DNA from: Streptomyces xantholiticus
Lineage (GTDB): Bacteria; Actinomycetota; Actinomycetes; Streptomycetales; Streptomycetaceae
DNA: 64,000 nt
Assembly: GCF_014651015.1 (NCBI RefSeq)
Contig: NZ_BMWB01000016.1
Coordinates: 62,001 to 126,000, forward strand
Direction: 5' to 3'
Shown here: piece after piece, positions 41,688 through 51,246 of the stretch
How the letters are laid out: each line of letters opens with the position of its first letter
Numbering within the stretch: the first letter of the stretch is position 1
Notes under the pieces: model-generated
Database searches by the model: none
What the model was told of the DNA's origin: nothing
What the model saw: only the letters and a program-made list of their open reading frames with translations
Translations under genes and position numbers: made by a program

Positions 41688-42902
41688 ATGACGGTGAACG
41701 TGCTGGACATCCTGTTGCTGGTCGCCGCCGTGTGGTTCGCGATCGTCGGCTATCGCCAGGGCTTCGTCGTCGGCATCCTGTCGGTGATCGGTTTCATCGG
41801 CGGCGGACTCGTCGCGGTCTATCTGCTTCCGGTGCTCTGGAACGCGCTGACCGACGACACCGAAGTGTCCACCACGGCCGCGATAGTCGCCGTCGTCATC
41901 GTGATCGTCTGCGCCTCCGTCGGCCAGGCGTGCACGACTCATCTCGGCAACAAACTGCGACGGTTCATCACCTGGTCGCCCGCCCGCGCGCTGGATGCCA
42001 CGGGCGGCGCGCTGGTCAACGTCGTCGCGATGCTGCTGGTCGCCTGGCTGATCGGCTCCGCCCTCGCCGGTACCTCGCTGCCCACCCTGGGGAAGGAGGT
42101 CCGCAGTTCGAAGGTGCTGCTCGGTGTGTCCCGTGTGATGCCCGATCAGGCCAACACCTGGTTCACGGACTTCTCGTCCGTACTCGCCCAGAACGGCTTC
42201 CCCCAGGTCTTCAGCCCGTTCGCCAACGAGCCCATCACCGAGGTACAGGCACCTGACCCGACGCTCACCGGAAGTCCCGTTGCCGAGCGCGCCAAGCAGT
42301 CCATCGTCAAGGTCGTCGGTACGGCCCCGAGCTGCGGCAAAGTCCTCGAAGGCACCGGCTTCGTCTTCGACGAGCGCCGTGTGATGACCAACGCCCATGT
42401 CGTCGGAGGCGTCGATGAGCCGACGGTGCAGGTAGGCGGCGAGGGCCGGCTCTACGACGCCAAGGTCGTCCTCTACGACTGGGAGCGCGACGTCGCCGTC
42501 CTGGACGTCCCCGACCTCAAGGCCCGCCCGCTCGAGTTCACCGACTTCGAGGAAGGCGACGCCGAGAGCGGTGACAGCGCCATCGTCGCCGGCTTCCCGG
42601 AGAACGGCTCGTACGACGTGCGCGCCGCCCGCGTCCGTGGCCGGATCGACGCCAACGGCCCCGACATCTACCACCGGGGAACCGTCCGCCGCGACGTCTA
42701 CTCGCTGTTCGCGACCGTGCGCCAGGGCAACTCCGGCGGCCCGCTGCTCACCACGGACGGCAAGGTCTACGGTGTCATCTTCGCCAGGTCCCTGGACGAC
42801 GCCGACACCGGCTACGCCCTGACGGCGGACGAGATCCGCGAGGACATCGAATTGGGCCGCAGCGCCAACCAGCAGGTCGACAGCCAGGGCTGCGCACTGT
42901 AA
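41688..42902 (+). CDS. marP: Membrane serine protease MarP-like
   Basis: A 404-residue protein. The N-terminal CvpA-like domain has four membrane spans (residues about 1-125). A periplasmic-side trypsin-like protease follows, with catalytic His in TNAHVVGG, Asp in WERDVAVLDV and Ser in RQGNSGGPLL. Two Cys (APSCGKVL and the C-terminal QGCAL) could form the regulatory disulfide known from mycobacterial MarP (acid-resistance protease, Rv3671c), whose gene likewise follows nth and a NUDIX gene. Confidence 0.93.
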   Translation: MTVNVLDILLLVAAVWFAIVGYRQGFVVGILSVIGFIGGGLVAVYLLPVLWNALTDDTEVSTTAAIVAVVIVIVCASVGQACTTHLGNKLRRFITWSPARALDATGGALVNVVAMLLVAWLIGSALAGTSLPTLGKEVRSSKVLLGVSRVMPDQANTWFTDFSSVLAQNGFPQVFSPFANEPITEVQAPDPTLTGSPVAERAKQSIVKVVGTAPSCGKVLEGTGFVFDERRVMTNAHVVGGVDEPTVQVGGEGRLYDAKVVLYDWERDVAVLDVPDLKARPLEFTDFEEGDAESGDSAIVAGFPENGSYDVRAARVRGRIDANGPDIYHRGTVRRDVYSLFATVRQGNSGGPLLTTDGKVYGVIFARSLDDADTGYALTADEIREDIELGRSANQQVDSQGCAL

Positions 42903-43237
42903 GGGCGCCGCGGTAGTGGGTCAGTTCCGGGGATGATGCCGCAGGCGCGCGGACACCCAGCGCGCGCGGCGCCTGAGGATGAGTGGAATCCCCATCCCCT
43001 GCCCCGGATGCTCGTGGTCCTCGCTCGGAAGGCCACCTGTCTCGTGGGTGATCGGCCCACTGGCCGAGCGGCGGTTGCGTGCTGCATCACCGTAGTCGTG
43101 CGTCCAGCCCATACCCGGACGTGTGCCCGGGCCCCATGGTCGGTAACCGTGTCGGCGACGGCCAATTGGCTTATGCGCCAGGCACTTGGCTGTTCGTAGG
43201 ACAACCGTTCTTCCGGTGTGCGAAATGCCCCCGCGGC
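42903..43237. other. Intergenic stretch between marP and the hydrolase gene
   Basis: 335 bases between convergent genes. Short open frames are present on both strands without recognisable products, and no strong hairpin is seen. Confidence 0.4.
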
Positions 43238-44185
43238 TTACCGGTCGGGCTCGGGGTCCTTGAGCCAGTTGATCAGCTCGTTCGAGAAGGCCACCGGATC
43301 CTCCTCGTGGGGGAAGTGACCGAGACCGTCGAACAGCCGCCACCGGTACGGTGCTTCGACGTACTCACCGGAACCGGCCGCACTGCGCGTACGCATCGCC
43401 GGATCGAGTGAACCGTGCAGATGCAGTGTGGGCACCCGCACCGGACGCTTCATCCGGCGGTTGAACTGGATGCCGTCCGGCCGGGCCAGCGACCGGACCA
43501 TCCACCGATAGGGCTCGATCGAGCAGTGCGCCGTCGACGGGATCAACATCGCCCGCCGGTAGACGTCGACGGCCTCCTGGTCGAGCGGCTGCGGACCCGA
43601 CCAGCCCTCGATCAGCTCGCCCACCAAGGCAGCACCGTCCGCGACCAGTTGCCGCTCCGGGAACCAAGGCCGCTGGACGCCCCAGACATAGGAGCCGGCC
43701 CGGCTCTGTGCGAAGTCGGACAGCATCGCCGAACGCCACCGCCGCGGGTGCGGCATCGAGGACACGGCGAGCCGGCGCACCAGCTTGGGCCGCATCACGG
43801 CCGCCGTCCAGGCCAGATAGCCGCCCAGGTCGTGCCCGACCAGGGCAGCGTCCGGCTCACCCAGCGACCGGACGACACCGGTGATGTCGAGCGCCAGGTT
43901 GGCGGGGTCGTAGCCGCGCGGCGTACGGTCGCTGCCGCCCACGCCGCGGAGGTCCATCGCCACGGCCCGGAATCCCGCGTCGGCGAGCGCGGTCAGCTGA
44001 TGCCGCCAGGTCCACCAGAACTGCGGGAAGCCGTGCAACAGCATCACCAGCGGCCCGTCGCCCATTTCGACGATATGGAAGCGGGCACCGTTGGCCGCCA
44101 CGTCGCGATGGGTCCAGGGACCGTCGATGCGTACGGGGCTGCCGAGGGCGCCGAGGCTGCCCGGGGTGGAATCAGGGACGGTCAT
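43238..44185 (-). CDS. Alpha/beta hydrolase, epoxide-hydrolase-like
   Basis: A 315-residue alpha/beta-hydrolase. The oxyanion motif is LLHGFPQFWWTWRHQL (HGFP), the nucleophile elbow is LVGHDLGGYLAW with Asp as nucleophile, and the catalytic His is in GLGHFPHEEDP. An Asp nucleophile in GHDxGG points to epoxide hydrolases or haloalkane dehalogenases rather than esterases. The substrate is not known. Confidence 0.9.
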   Translation of the reverse strand: MTVPDSTPGSLGALGSPVRIDGPWTHRDVAANGARFHIVEMGDGPLVMLLHGFPQFWWTWRHQLTALADAGFRAVAMDLRGVGGSDRTPRGYDPANLALDITGVVRSLGEPDAALVGHDLGGYLAWTAAVMRPKLVRRLAVSSMPHPRRWRSAMLSDFAQSRAGSYVWGVQRPWFPERQLVADGAALVGELIEGWSGPQPLDQEAVDVYRRAMLIPSTAHCSIEPYRWMVRSLARPDGIQFNRRMKRPVRVPTLHLHGSLDPAMRTRSAAGSGEYVEAPYRWRLFDGLGHFPHEEDPVAFSNELINWLKDPEPDR

Positions 44186-44240
44186 GCTGATGAGCGTGCC
44201 ACAACCCGGGACGTCGTGTTCTCGACCCCCGGGCCATGGC

Positions 44241-44744
44241 TCACGCCGAAACCTTGTCCGATACCCGGGTGGACGCCGTGCTGCCGACAGGCTTGGTCAG
44301 TTTCACGCCGCGTGGGTGCGGCTTGGCGTTGCCCAGCAAAGCGGCCGTCTCCTTGGCCGACGCGACTGCCCTCTGCGGGCCCTTGCCCTTCTTCGCCTTC
44401 TTGGCGAAGACCATGCCGACGAGGCCGAGCAGAGCGGCCAGGACGACATTGGCCGCGAACGACAGCAGGAAGCACCATGCCAGGTTCCAGCCGGTCCAGG
44501 CCTCGAAGCCGTATGCCAGCGCGAAGCTCAGCATGGGCAGCGAGAAGAGCAGCACCGCGCCTGCCGCGCTGAAAGCCGCCCCACCCATCCCGGCCTTCTT
44601 CACGTCCTGCCGCAACTGGGCCTTGGCCAGTGCGATCTCGTCGTGTACCAGCGCGGACATCTCGGCGGTCGCCGAGGCGACCAGCTGGCCGAGACTGCGG
44701 TCGGCGCCGACAGCGTTGGCTGTGGTGTTGCCGGGGTCGCTCAT
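44241..44744 (-). CDS. Phage-holin-family (holin_3_6) membrane protein
   Basis: A 167-residue protein. Its N-terminal amphipathic region SLGQLVASATAEMSALVHDEIALAKAQLRQDVKKAG leads to two membrane hairpins (AGAVLLFSLPMLSFALAYGF; AWCFLLSFAANVVLAALLGLVGMVFA) and a basic tail. This is the PF07332-type housekeeping actinobacterial protein and not a prophage gene; the name is historical. The ATG at 44744 fits the family start. It probably shares a transcript with the nhaA gene upstream (55 bp). Confidence 0.88.
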   Translation of the reverse strand: MSDPGNTTANAVGADRSLGQLVASATAEMSALVHDEIALAKAQLRQDVKKAGMGGAAFSAAGAVLLFSLPMLSFALAYGFEAWTGWNLAWCFLLSFAANVVLAALLGLVGMVFAKKAKKGKGPQRAVASAKETAALLGNAKPHPRGVKLTKPVGSTASTRVSDKVSA

Positions 44745-44799
44745 CGCTGACTCCCTCTCCTCTTCCACGGGTCCGGTGTTCGTACGGTCCGATGTCAGA

Positions 44800-46194
44800 T
44801 CATGCCGGACTGTCGCCGCTGTTGCGCACCGCACCGGCCGCTTCCGCCCTTCTGCGGTGCTCCGCTGCCTTCTCCTCGTAGATCGCGGCCATCCTCAGGT
44901 GGTACGCCGGGTCGTCCTGCTCGTAGATGTCCGGGATTCCGGACATGTCCTCGTCGCGCTCCTCCTCCGCGGACAGCGCCTGGTAGGTGCGTACCCGAAG
45001 TTTCAGCAGGATCGCGGCGAGGACCGCGGCGATCAGCGAGCCCATCAGGACCGCGGCCTTGACCTCGTCCGTCAGTGTCGGGTCGCCGGTGAAGGCGAGC
45101 TCGCCGATGAGCAGCGAGACGGTGAAGCCGATGCCGGCGAGCGTGGCGAGCGCCAGGACGTCGGGCCAGGCCAGGTCATCGTTCAGCTCCGCCTTGGTGA
45201 AGCGGGCCGCCAGCCAGGTGCCGCCGAAGATTCCGAGGGCCTTCCCGACCACCAGACCGAGGACGACACCGAGCGTCTCGGGCCGGGTGAACACATCGGT
45301 CAGCGAGTCGCCTGTGATGGCCACGCCGGCCGAGAACAGCGCGAACAGCGGTACGGCGAAGCCGGCGGAGAGGGGGCGGACGAGATGCTCGATGTGCTCG
45401 CCCGGTGACTGCTCCTCGCCCTCGCGGCGGCTGCAGCGCAGCATCAGGCCCATGGCGACACCGGCGATGGTGGCGTGGACGCCGCTGTTGTACATCAGGC
45501 CCCAGATGACCAGCCCGAGGGGCACATACACGTACCAGCCGCGCACTCCCTTGTGCAGCAGCAGCCAGAAGGCGGCGAGACCCCCCAAGGCCCCGCCGAG
45601 GGCCGCGAAGTTGAGGTCGTTCGTGAAGAAGATCGCGATGATCAGGATGGCGAAGAGGTCGTCGACGACCGCCAGGGTCAGCAGAAAGGCGCGGAGCGCC
45701 GACGGCAGCGACGTGCCGATGACGGCGAGAACAGCCAGCGCGAACGCGATGTCGGTGGCGGTCGGCACGGCCCACCCGGCGGTGGATCCCCCACCGGCGG
45801 TGTTGACCACCAGGTAGACGAGCGCCGGCATCACCATGCCGCAGAGCGCGGCGATCACGGGCAGCGCGGCAGCCTTGGAGTCGCTCAGCTCACCGGCGAC
45901 CAGTTCTCGTTTGAGTTCTATGCCGGCGACGAAGAAGAAGACGGCCAGCAGTCCGTCGGCCGCCCAATGCTGGATCGACAGATCGAGACCGAGTGAGGCG
46001 GGGCCGATGTGGAAGTCGCGTACGGAGGCGTAGCTGTCCCCTAGGGGCGTGTTCGCCCAGATCAGCGCGGCGACTGCGGCGAGCAGGAGCAGGACGCCGC
46101 CGAGGGTCTCCGTGCGCAGGGCGTCCGCGACGTAGTTCCGCTCGGGCAGGGGGAGGCGGCCAAGGAACTTGTGGTTGGGGCTGGGCGAAGCCAC
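44800..46194 (-). CDS. nhaA: Na+/H+ antiporter NhaA
   Basis: A 464-residue NhaA antiporter with eleven to twelve helices. It has the family blocks LIWANTPLGDSY, FFVAGIELKRELV, VPTATDIAFALAVLAVIG and the two adjacent Asp in LAVVDDLFAILIIAIFF that carry the ion, plus a C-terminal LATLAGIGFTVSLLIGELAF. A polar tail of about 60 residues follows. Start GTG 46194 has GGAGG 9 bases upstream. Works in sodium and pH homeostasis at the cell membrane. Confidence 0.95.
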   Translation of the reverse strand: MASPSPNHKFLGRLPLPERNYVADALRTETLGGVLLLLAAVAALIWANTPLGDSYASVRDFHIGPASLGLDLSIQHWAADGLLAVFFFVAGIELKRELVAGELSDSKAAALPVIAALCGMVMPALVYLVVNTAGGGSTAGWAVPTATDIAFALAVLAVIGTSLPSALRAFLLTLAVVDDLFAILIIAIFFTNDLNFAALGGALGGLAAFWLLLHKGVRGWYVYVPLGLVIWGLMYNSGVHATIAGVAMGLMLRCSRREGEEQSPGEHIEHLVRPLSAGFAVPLFALFSAGVAITGDSLTDVFTRPETLGVVLGLVVGKALGIFGGTWLAARFTKAELNDDLAWPDVLALATLAGIGFTVSLLIGELAFTGDPTLTDEVKAAVLMGSLIAAVLAAILLKLRVRTYQALSAEEERDEDMSGIPDIYEQDDPAYHLRMAAIYEEKAAEHRRRAEAAGAVRNSGDSPA

Positions 46195-46400
46195 GGGGCG
46201 AAACCTCCGGTCGGGGGCAGCACAGAACACTTGCCGACCAGACTTCCCGGCGCACCTTGATTGCACGATCACGTCAGTGACGCGTTCTTCACTCTACCCA
46301 AGCCTTGTCCGGACAGGCCCGCCAGGCGGGGGCGCGTGCATGCGCGCGAGGCCCCCGGCCGGCTTGCCCAAGGGCCCCGCGCACGGGTGATCGCCGCTGG

Positions 46401-48356
46401 TCAGTCCTCGCTGAGCGCGCCGGGCAGCTTCGACTGGATGAGGTCCATCACCGAGGAGTCCGTCAGCGTGGTGACGTCTCCCAGCTCACGGTTCTCGGCC
46501 ACGTCACGGAGCAACCGCCGCATGATCTTGCCCGAGCGGGTCTTCGGCAGCTCGGCCACCGGAAGGATCCGCTTGGGCTTCGCGATCGGGCCGAGTGTCG
46601 CGCCGACGTGGTTGCGCAGGTCGTTCACGAGGTTCTCGTCTTCACTGGCCGTTCCGCGCAGGATCACGAAGGCGACGATGGCCTGTCCGGTGGTCTCGTC
46701 CGCCGCGCCCACGACTGCCGCCTCCGCGACCTTCGGGTGGGAGACCAGTGCCGACTCCACCTCGGTGGTCGAGATGTTGTGGCCGGAGACCAGCATCACG
46801 TCGTCCACCCGGCCGAGCAGCCAGATGTCGCCGTCGTCGTCCCTCTTGGCGCCGTCGCCCGCGAAGTACTTGCCCTCGAAGCGCGACCAGTAGGTGTCGA
46901 GGAAGCGCTGGTCGTCGCCCCAGATGGTGCGCAGCATCGACGGCCACGGCTCGGTGAGGACCAAGTAGCCACCGCCGCCGTTGGGGACCTCGTTCGCCTC
47001 GTCGTCCACGACGGTGGCCGAGATGCCGGGCAGCGGGCGCTGCGCCGAGCCGGGCTTGGCCGCGGTGACACCGGGCAGCGGCGAGATCATCATCGCGCCG
47101 GTCTCCGTCTGCCACCAGGTGTCGACGACCGGGGTCTTGCCCGCGCCGATGTTCTCCCGGTACCAGATCCACGCCTCGGGGTTGATCGGCTCGCCGACCG
47201 ACCCGAGCACCCGCAGGCTGCTCAGGTCGAACTTGGCGGGGATGTCGTCGCCCCACTTCATGAAGGTACGGATCGCGGTGGGCGCGGTGTAGAGGATGGT
47301 GACGCCGTACTTCTGGACGATCTCCCAGAAGCGGCCCTGGTGCGGGGTGTCGGGAGTGCCCTCGTACATCACCTGCGTCGCACCGTTGGCCAGCGGCCCG
47401 TAGACGATGTACGAGTGGCCGGTCACCCAGCCGATGTCGGCCGTGCACCAGTAGACGTCCGACTCGGGCTTGAGGTCGAACACGGCGTGGTGCGTGTAGG
47501 CCGTCTGGGTGAGGTAGCCGCCGGACGTGTGCAGGATGCCCTTCGGCTTACCGGTCGTGCCGGAGGTGTAGAGGATGAAGAGCGGGTGCTCGGCGTCGAA
47601 GGCCTCGGGAGTGTGCTCCGCGGACTGACGGGCGACGATGTCGTGCCACCAGACGTCGCGGCCCTCGGTGAAGGCCGTCTCCTGGCCCGTGCGCTGTACG
47701 ACGAGCACGTGCTCGACCTGCGGACAGCGGGCGACGGCCTCGTCGATCGCGGGTTTGAGGGCGCTCGGCTTGCCGCGGCGGTAGCCGCCGTCGGAGGTGA
47801 TCACCAGCTTGGCGTCGGCGTCCTGGATCCGGGAGGCGACCGCGTCCGCGGAGAAGCCGCCGAAGACCACGGAGTGCGCGGCGCCGATGCGGGCGCAGGC
47901 CAGCATCGCGAAGGCGGCCTCGGGAATCATCGGCAGATAGACGGCGACCCGGTCGCCCTTGCGGACACCGAGCTCGAGCAGGGCGTTGGCGGCCTTGGAG
48001 ACCTCGTCCTTGAGCTCCGCGTAGGTGATGGCGCGGCCGTCGCCGGGTTCGCCCTCGAAGTGGATGGCTACGCGGTCGCCGTGGCCGGCCTCGACATGAC
48101 GGTCCACGCAGTTGTACGCCACGTTCAGCTTGCCGTCGGCGAACCACTTCGCGAAGGGCGGGTTGGTCCAGTCGAGGGTCTCGGTCGGTTCGGTGGCCCA
48201 GCTGAGCCGACGCGCCTGCTCGGCCCAGAAGCCAAGCCTGTCCGCCGCGGCCTGCTCGTACGCCTCCGCCGTCACGTTGGCGCTCGCTGCCAGCTCGGCC
48301 GGCGGGGGGAACCGCCGCTCTTCCTTAAGAAGGTTGGCCAGGCTTTCGTTGCTCAC
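46401..48356 (-). CDS. acs: Acetyl-CoA synthetase
   Basis: A 651-residue AMP-forming acetate-CoA ligase. It has the P-loop YTSGTTGKPKGILHTSGGYL, SVGEPINPEAWIWY, VDTWWQTETGAMM, LLGRVDDVMLVSGHNISTTEVESAL and LPKTRSGKIMRRLLRD, the last containing the Lys that is acetylated to switch these enzymes off. Start GTG 48356 (S-N-E-S-L-A-N-L-L) has AAGGGAGA upstream. Full length and intact. Confidence 0.97.
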   Translation of the reverse strand: MSNESLANLLKEERRFPPPAELAASANVTAEAYEQAAADRLGFWAEQARRLSWATEPTETLDWTNPPFAKWFADGKLNVAYNCVDRHVEAGHGDRVAIHFEGEPGDGRAITYAELKDEVSKAANALLELGVRKGDRVAVYLPMIPEAAFAMLACARIGAAHSVVFGGFSADAVASRIQDADAKLVITSDGGYRRGKPSALKPAIDEAVARCPQVEHVLVVQRTGQETAFTEGRDVWWHDIVARQSAEHTPEAFDAEHPLFILYTSGTTGKPKGILHTSGGYLTQTAYTHHAVFDLKPESDVYWCTADIGWVTGHSYIVYGPLANGATQVMYEGTPDTPHQGRFWEIVQKYGVTILYTAPTAIRTFMKWGDDIPAKFDLSSLRVLGSVGEPINPEAWIWYRENIGAGKTPVVDTWWQTETGAMMISPLPGVTAAKPGSAQRPLPGISATVVDDEANEVPNGGGGYLVLTEPWPSMLRTIWGDDQRFLDTYWSRFEGKYFAGDGAKRDDDGDIWLLGRVDDVMLVSGHNISTTEVESALVSHPKVAEAAVVGAADETTGQAIVAFVILRGTASEDENLVNDLRNHVGATLGPIAKPKRILPVAELPKTRSGKIMRRLLRDVAENRELGDVTTLTDSSVMDLIQSKLPGALSED

Positions 48357-48469
48357 GACATCTCCCTTTCCCAGGGCGTCTTCTGTGCGTATGTGTCCCA
48401 GGCCATAGCTCATCAGCCAGAGGGCCCGGGTGACAAGGGCCTTCCGGATATTGGTTTAGACCTGTGGGT

Positions 48470-48502
48470 GCCCCTCGTCCCCGGGCGGTGGGGACGAGGG
48501 GC
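48470..48502 (-). terminator. Terminator of the SulP/carbonic anhydrase gene
   Basis: 13-bp stem GCCCCTCGTCCCC (48470-48482) / GGGGACGAGGGGC (48490-48502) with 7-base loop, 82 bases beyond the stop codon on the minus strand. Confidence 0.85.
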
Positions 48503-48583
48503 CACACGTTCTCACGGACCCGGGACGCAAGTGGTTCAGCCGCGCGACCCAGGCGTGCCGGAGCGAGGGAGCTGCGGTGGTGG

Positions 48584-50959
48584 TCAGACCCGGGACTTCT
48601 CCAGCGGCGACGGGGTCGGGGCCACTCGGTCGAAGACCTCTTCGATCTCGTCCTCCGCGGTGCTCGTGAGGAGATACGCCTGGGCCTCGCCGACATGGAA
48701 GTACATCCCGTGCAGTTGCAGGGAACCCGCCGCGAGCCGTCGTGCGACCGACTCATGGGCCCGCAGGTGCTCCAGTTGCTGGACCACATTCGTCAGGCAC
48801 AACTGCTCCACCGCGTCGGTCGGCAGACGGCCGGAGATCCTTGCCCAGGCGCGGTCCCGGTTCTCCATCCGCCGCAGGCTCGGACGGCCGTGCCGCAGCC
48901 AGCGTGCCAGCGGTGTGGGGGAGTCGTCCGGCGGGCTGTTCAGCAGGGCCTGCATCGCTCCGCAGCCCGAGTGCCCGCAGACGGTGATCGAGTCCACTCC
49001 GAGGATGTCGACCGCGTACTCGATTGCGGCTGCGACGGAGTCGTCGGCGCTCTCCTCGCCGGGCAGTGGCACAAGATTGCCCACATTGCGCACGGTGAAC
49101 AGATCGCCGGGGCCGCTTGCCGTGATCATGCTGGTCACGAGCCGGGAGTCCGCACAGGTGATGAAGAGCTGTGACGGACGCTGGCCCTCGCGCGCCAGCC
49201 GCGCCAGCTCGTCACGCACCAGCGGCGCGGTGTTGCGCTGGAAGGAGCTGAGCCCGCTTGCCAGATGATGCCCGTCCGTCTCGCGAGACCGGTCGTCGCA
49301 ATGGTGGTTGCGCCATGGCGTCCAGGGGCGGCAGCAGCCATGGGTCTCGTCGGCGGGCTCGCTGATCCGGCCCCCGGCCCGCCCGGTCACCTCCACCTTG
49401 CCGCCCCGGGCGGTGTGCGAGGTCTGCCAGTCGTGCAGGGCCTCGTACGCCGCGTGGTCCATGAAGGAACCGTCCAACTCGACGACACAGTCGGCACCAG
49501 GGGGGACATGGCTCAGCATCCGGCTCAGTCGGGGCACGGCGAGGAACGTCAGCTGGCCCCGAGCACGGACCCGGTGGACGCCGTCATGCTCCTCCACCGT
49601 GATCCGGGTCCGCGTCAGCCGGTGCAGCGCGACCGCGACAGCCACTGCGACGCCGATGACGACGCCTTCCAGTACGCCGGTGAGGACAACCGCGCTCAGC
49701 GTGGCCGCGTAGACGAGCATCTCGCGGTTCTTCTTGACACTGCGCAGGTGAGTGATGTTGACCATCTGCACGCCGACGACCATGACCAGAGCGGCCAGCG
49801 CGGCCAGCGGGATCAGGTCCAGGACGGGCACCAGCAGCAGTGCCGCGACCACGATCCACAGCCCGTGCAGCATGGCGGAGTTACGGCTGACCGCGCCTGC
49901 GGCCACGTTGGCCGAGCTGCGCACGGCGACGCCGGTGATGGGCAGCCCTCCGAGTGCGCCGGACACGACGTTCGCAGCGCCCTGACCGGCGAGCTCGCGG
50001 TCGAGATCGGTACGGGGAAGGTGGACGGCCGGCTTCTTGCGGGCCGACGCCAGCTTGTCGATGGCGACCGCCGACAGCAGCGACTCCACGCTGCCGACGA
50101 GTGTGATGGTGAGAACCGCGGCCAGCAGGCCGAGGACCGGGCCCTCGGGAAGCTCGGGCAGCGCGTGCGAACGCCACGACGGCAGGTCGACCAGCGGTTG
50201 GTGCAGGTTTGCGAGCGTCGCGAGCGCGGTGGCTGCGGCCACCGCAACGAGTGCGCCCGGAACCTTCCGGACGATGCTGCCCGCACGGCCTGGGACACGC
50301 GGCCAGATCAGCAGCACGGCGACGGTCAGGACACTGACGGAGAGCGCGGCCGGGTGGAGGTCTCTCAACTGGGCGGGCAGACCCTGAAGGTTGCTCACGG
50401 CGGAGCTCTGCGGTGTGCCGCCGAGGACGATGTGCAGTTGGGCGAGGGCGATCGTGGCGCCGATGCCGGCAAGCATTCCGTGCACGATCGCCGGGCTGAC
50501 GGCAAGGGCTGAGCGGGCGACCCGCAAGGCGGCCAGGACCAGTTGGCACAGTCCGGCGAGAACGGTGATCGCGCAGGTGGTGCGCCAGCCGTACTGCTGG
50601 ATCAACTCGGCGGTCACCACGGTCAGTCCGGCAGCGGGCCCGCTGACCTGCAGCGGCGAGCCGCCGAGCCGGCCGGCGACGATGCCGCCCACTGCCGCTG
50701 CGACGAGACCGGCCTGGAGCGGTGCGCCGGTGGCGAGGGCGATGCCGAGGGAGAGCGGCAGCGCGATCAGAAAGACGGCGATCGACGCGGAGAGATCGGC
50801 GCCGCGGAAGCGCAAGGGGCCGTCGCCGCCGGGCGGCGGGCCGTGTGGACGCTGGAATCGGGATACGGGGGACAGTCGCGCCAAGCGGGCGGGGTCGTTC
50901 TTCGGGGGTTTGTCGGGCCGGTGAGAAGCATCGTCGGTACGGGTGGGGACGCAAGACAT
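48584..50959 (-). CDS. SulP-type anion transporter fused to beta-carbonic anhydrase
   Basis: A 791-residue fusion. Residues about 50-420 are a SulP transporter (FRGADLSASIAVFLIALPLSLGIALATG, QVSGPAAGLTVVTAELI, NVVSGALGGLPITGVAVRSSANVAAGA), followed by a STAS-like segment. From about residue 570 there is a beta-class carbonic anhydrase with zinc ligands in ITCADSRL (C-x-D-x-R) and VCGHSGCGAMQALL (H-x2-C). The natural reading is bicarbonate or sulfate uptake linked to CO2/bicarbonate conversion, as in mycobacterial Rv3273-type proteins. ATG 50959 has GGAGGAG upstream. Confidence 0.93.
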   Translation of the reverse strand: MSCVPTRTDDASHRPDKPPKNDPARLARLSPVSRFQRPHGPPPGGDGPLRFRGADLSASIAVFLIALPLSLGIALATGAPLQAGLVAAAVGGIVAGRLGGSPLQVSGPAAGLTVVTAELIQQYGWRTTCAITVLAGLCQLVLAALRVARSALAVSPAIVHGMLAGIGATIALAQLHIVLGGTPQSSAVSNLQGLPAQLRDLHPAALSVSVLTVAVLLIWPRVPGRAGSIVRKVPGALVAVAAATALATLANLHQPLVDLPSWRSHALPELPEGPVLGLLAAVLTITLVGSVESLLSAVAIDKLASARKKPAVHLPRTDLDRELAGQGAANVVSGALGGLPITGVAVRSSANVAAGAVSRNSAMLHGLWIVVAALLLVPVLDLIPLAALAALVMVVGVQMVNITHLRSVKKNREMLVYAATLSAVVLTGVLEGVVIGVAVAVAVALHRLTRTRITVEEHDGVHRVRARGQLTFLAVPRLSRMLSHVPPGADCVVELDGSFMDHAAYEALHDWQTSHTARGGKVEVTGRAGGRISEPADETHGCCRPWTPWRNHHCDDRSRETDGHHLASGLSSFQRNTAPLVRDELARLAREGQRPSQLFITCADSRLVTSMITASGPGDLFTVRNVGNLVPLPGEESADDSVAAAIEYAVDILGVDSITVCGHSGCGAMQALLNSPPDDSPTPLARWLRHGRPSLRRMENRDRAWARISGRLPTDAVEQLCLTNVVQQLEHLRAHESVARRLAAGSLQLHGMYFHVGEAQAYLLTSTAEDEIEEVFDRVAPTPSPLEKSRV

Positions 50960-51246
50960 GGTTCCCGTCTCCTCCGGGGCAGCGCGGTCGCGGATTGTGG
51001 GGTCGCGGCCGTAGGTCACGGCATGCAGCAGCGGGATACTCAAACGTTCGGTAAATGGATCGTAATGCAGAGTAAAGACTCGGGCATTATTTTCGAGGCA
51101 AATAGGGCAGGCTTTCACCCGATGTGGTGATTAGTCATTTCATAACGGCTCGTCGTCGGGCCTCTTCCGCCATCGCGATGCGAGTTTGTCGGCTCCGTAT
51201 GCACCGCCGTCAGACAGTCGTATTGGCATAGGAATGAGGTGGGCGG

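Noticed and set aside
44241..44744. Holin name suggesting a prophage
   Set aside because: The holin_3_6-type protein sits among conserved core genes with no other phage genes; it is a normal actinobacterial membrane protein.
46305..49268. 987-codon plus-strand open frame
   Set aside because: Shadow of acs and the SulP/carbonic anhydrase gene; no domain or ribosome-binding site.
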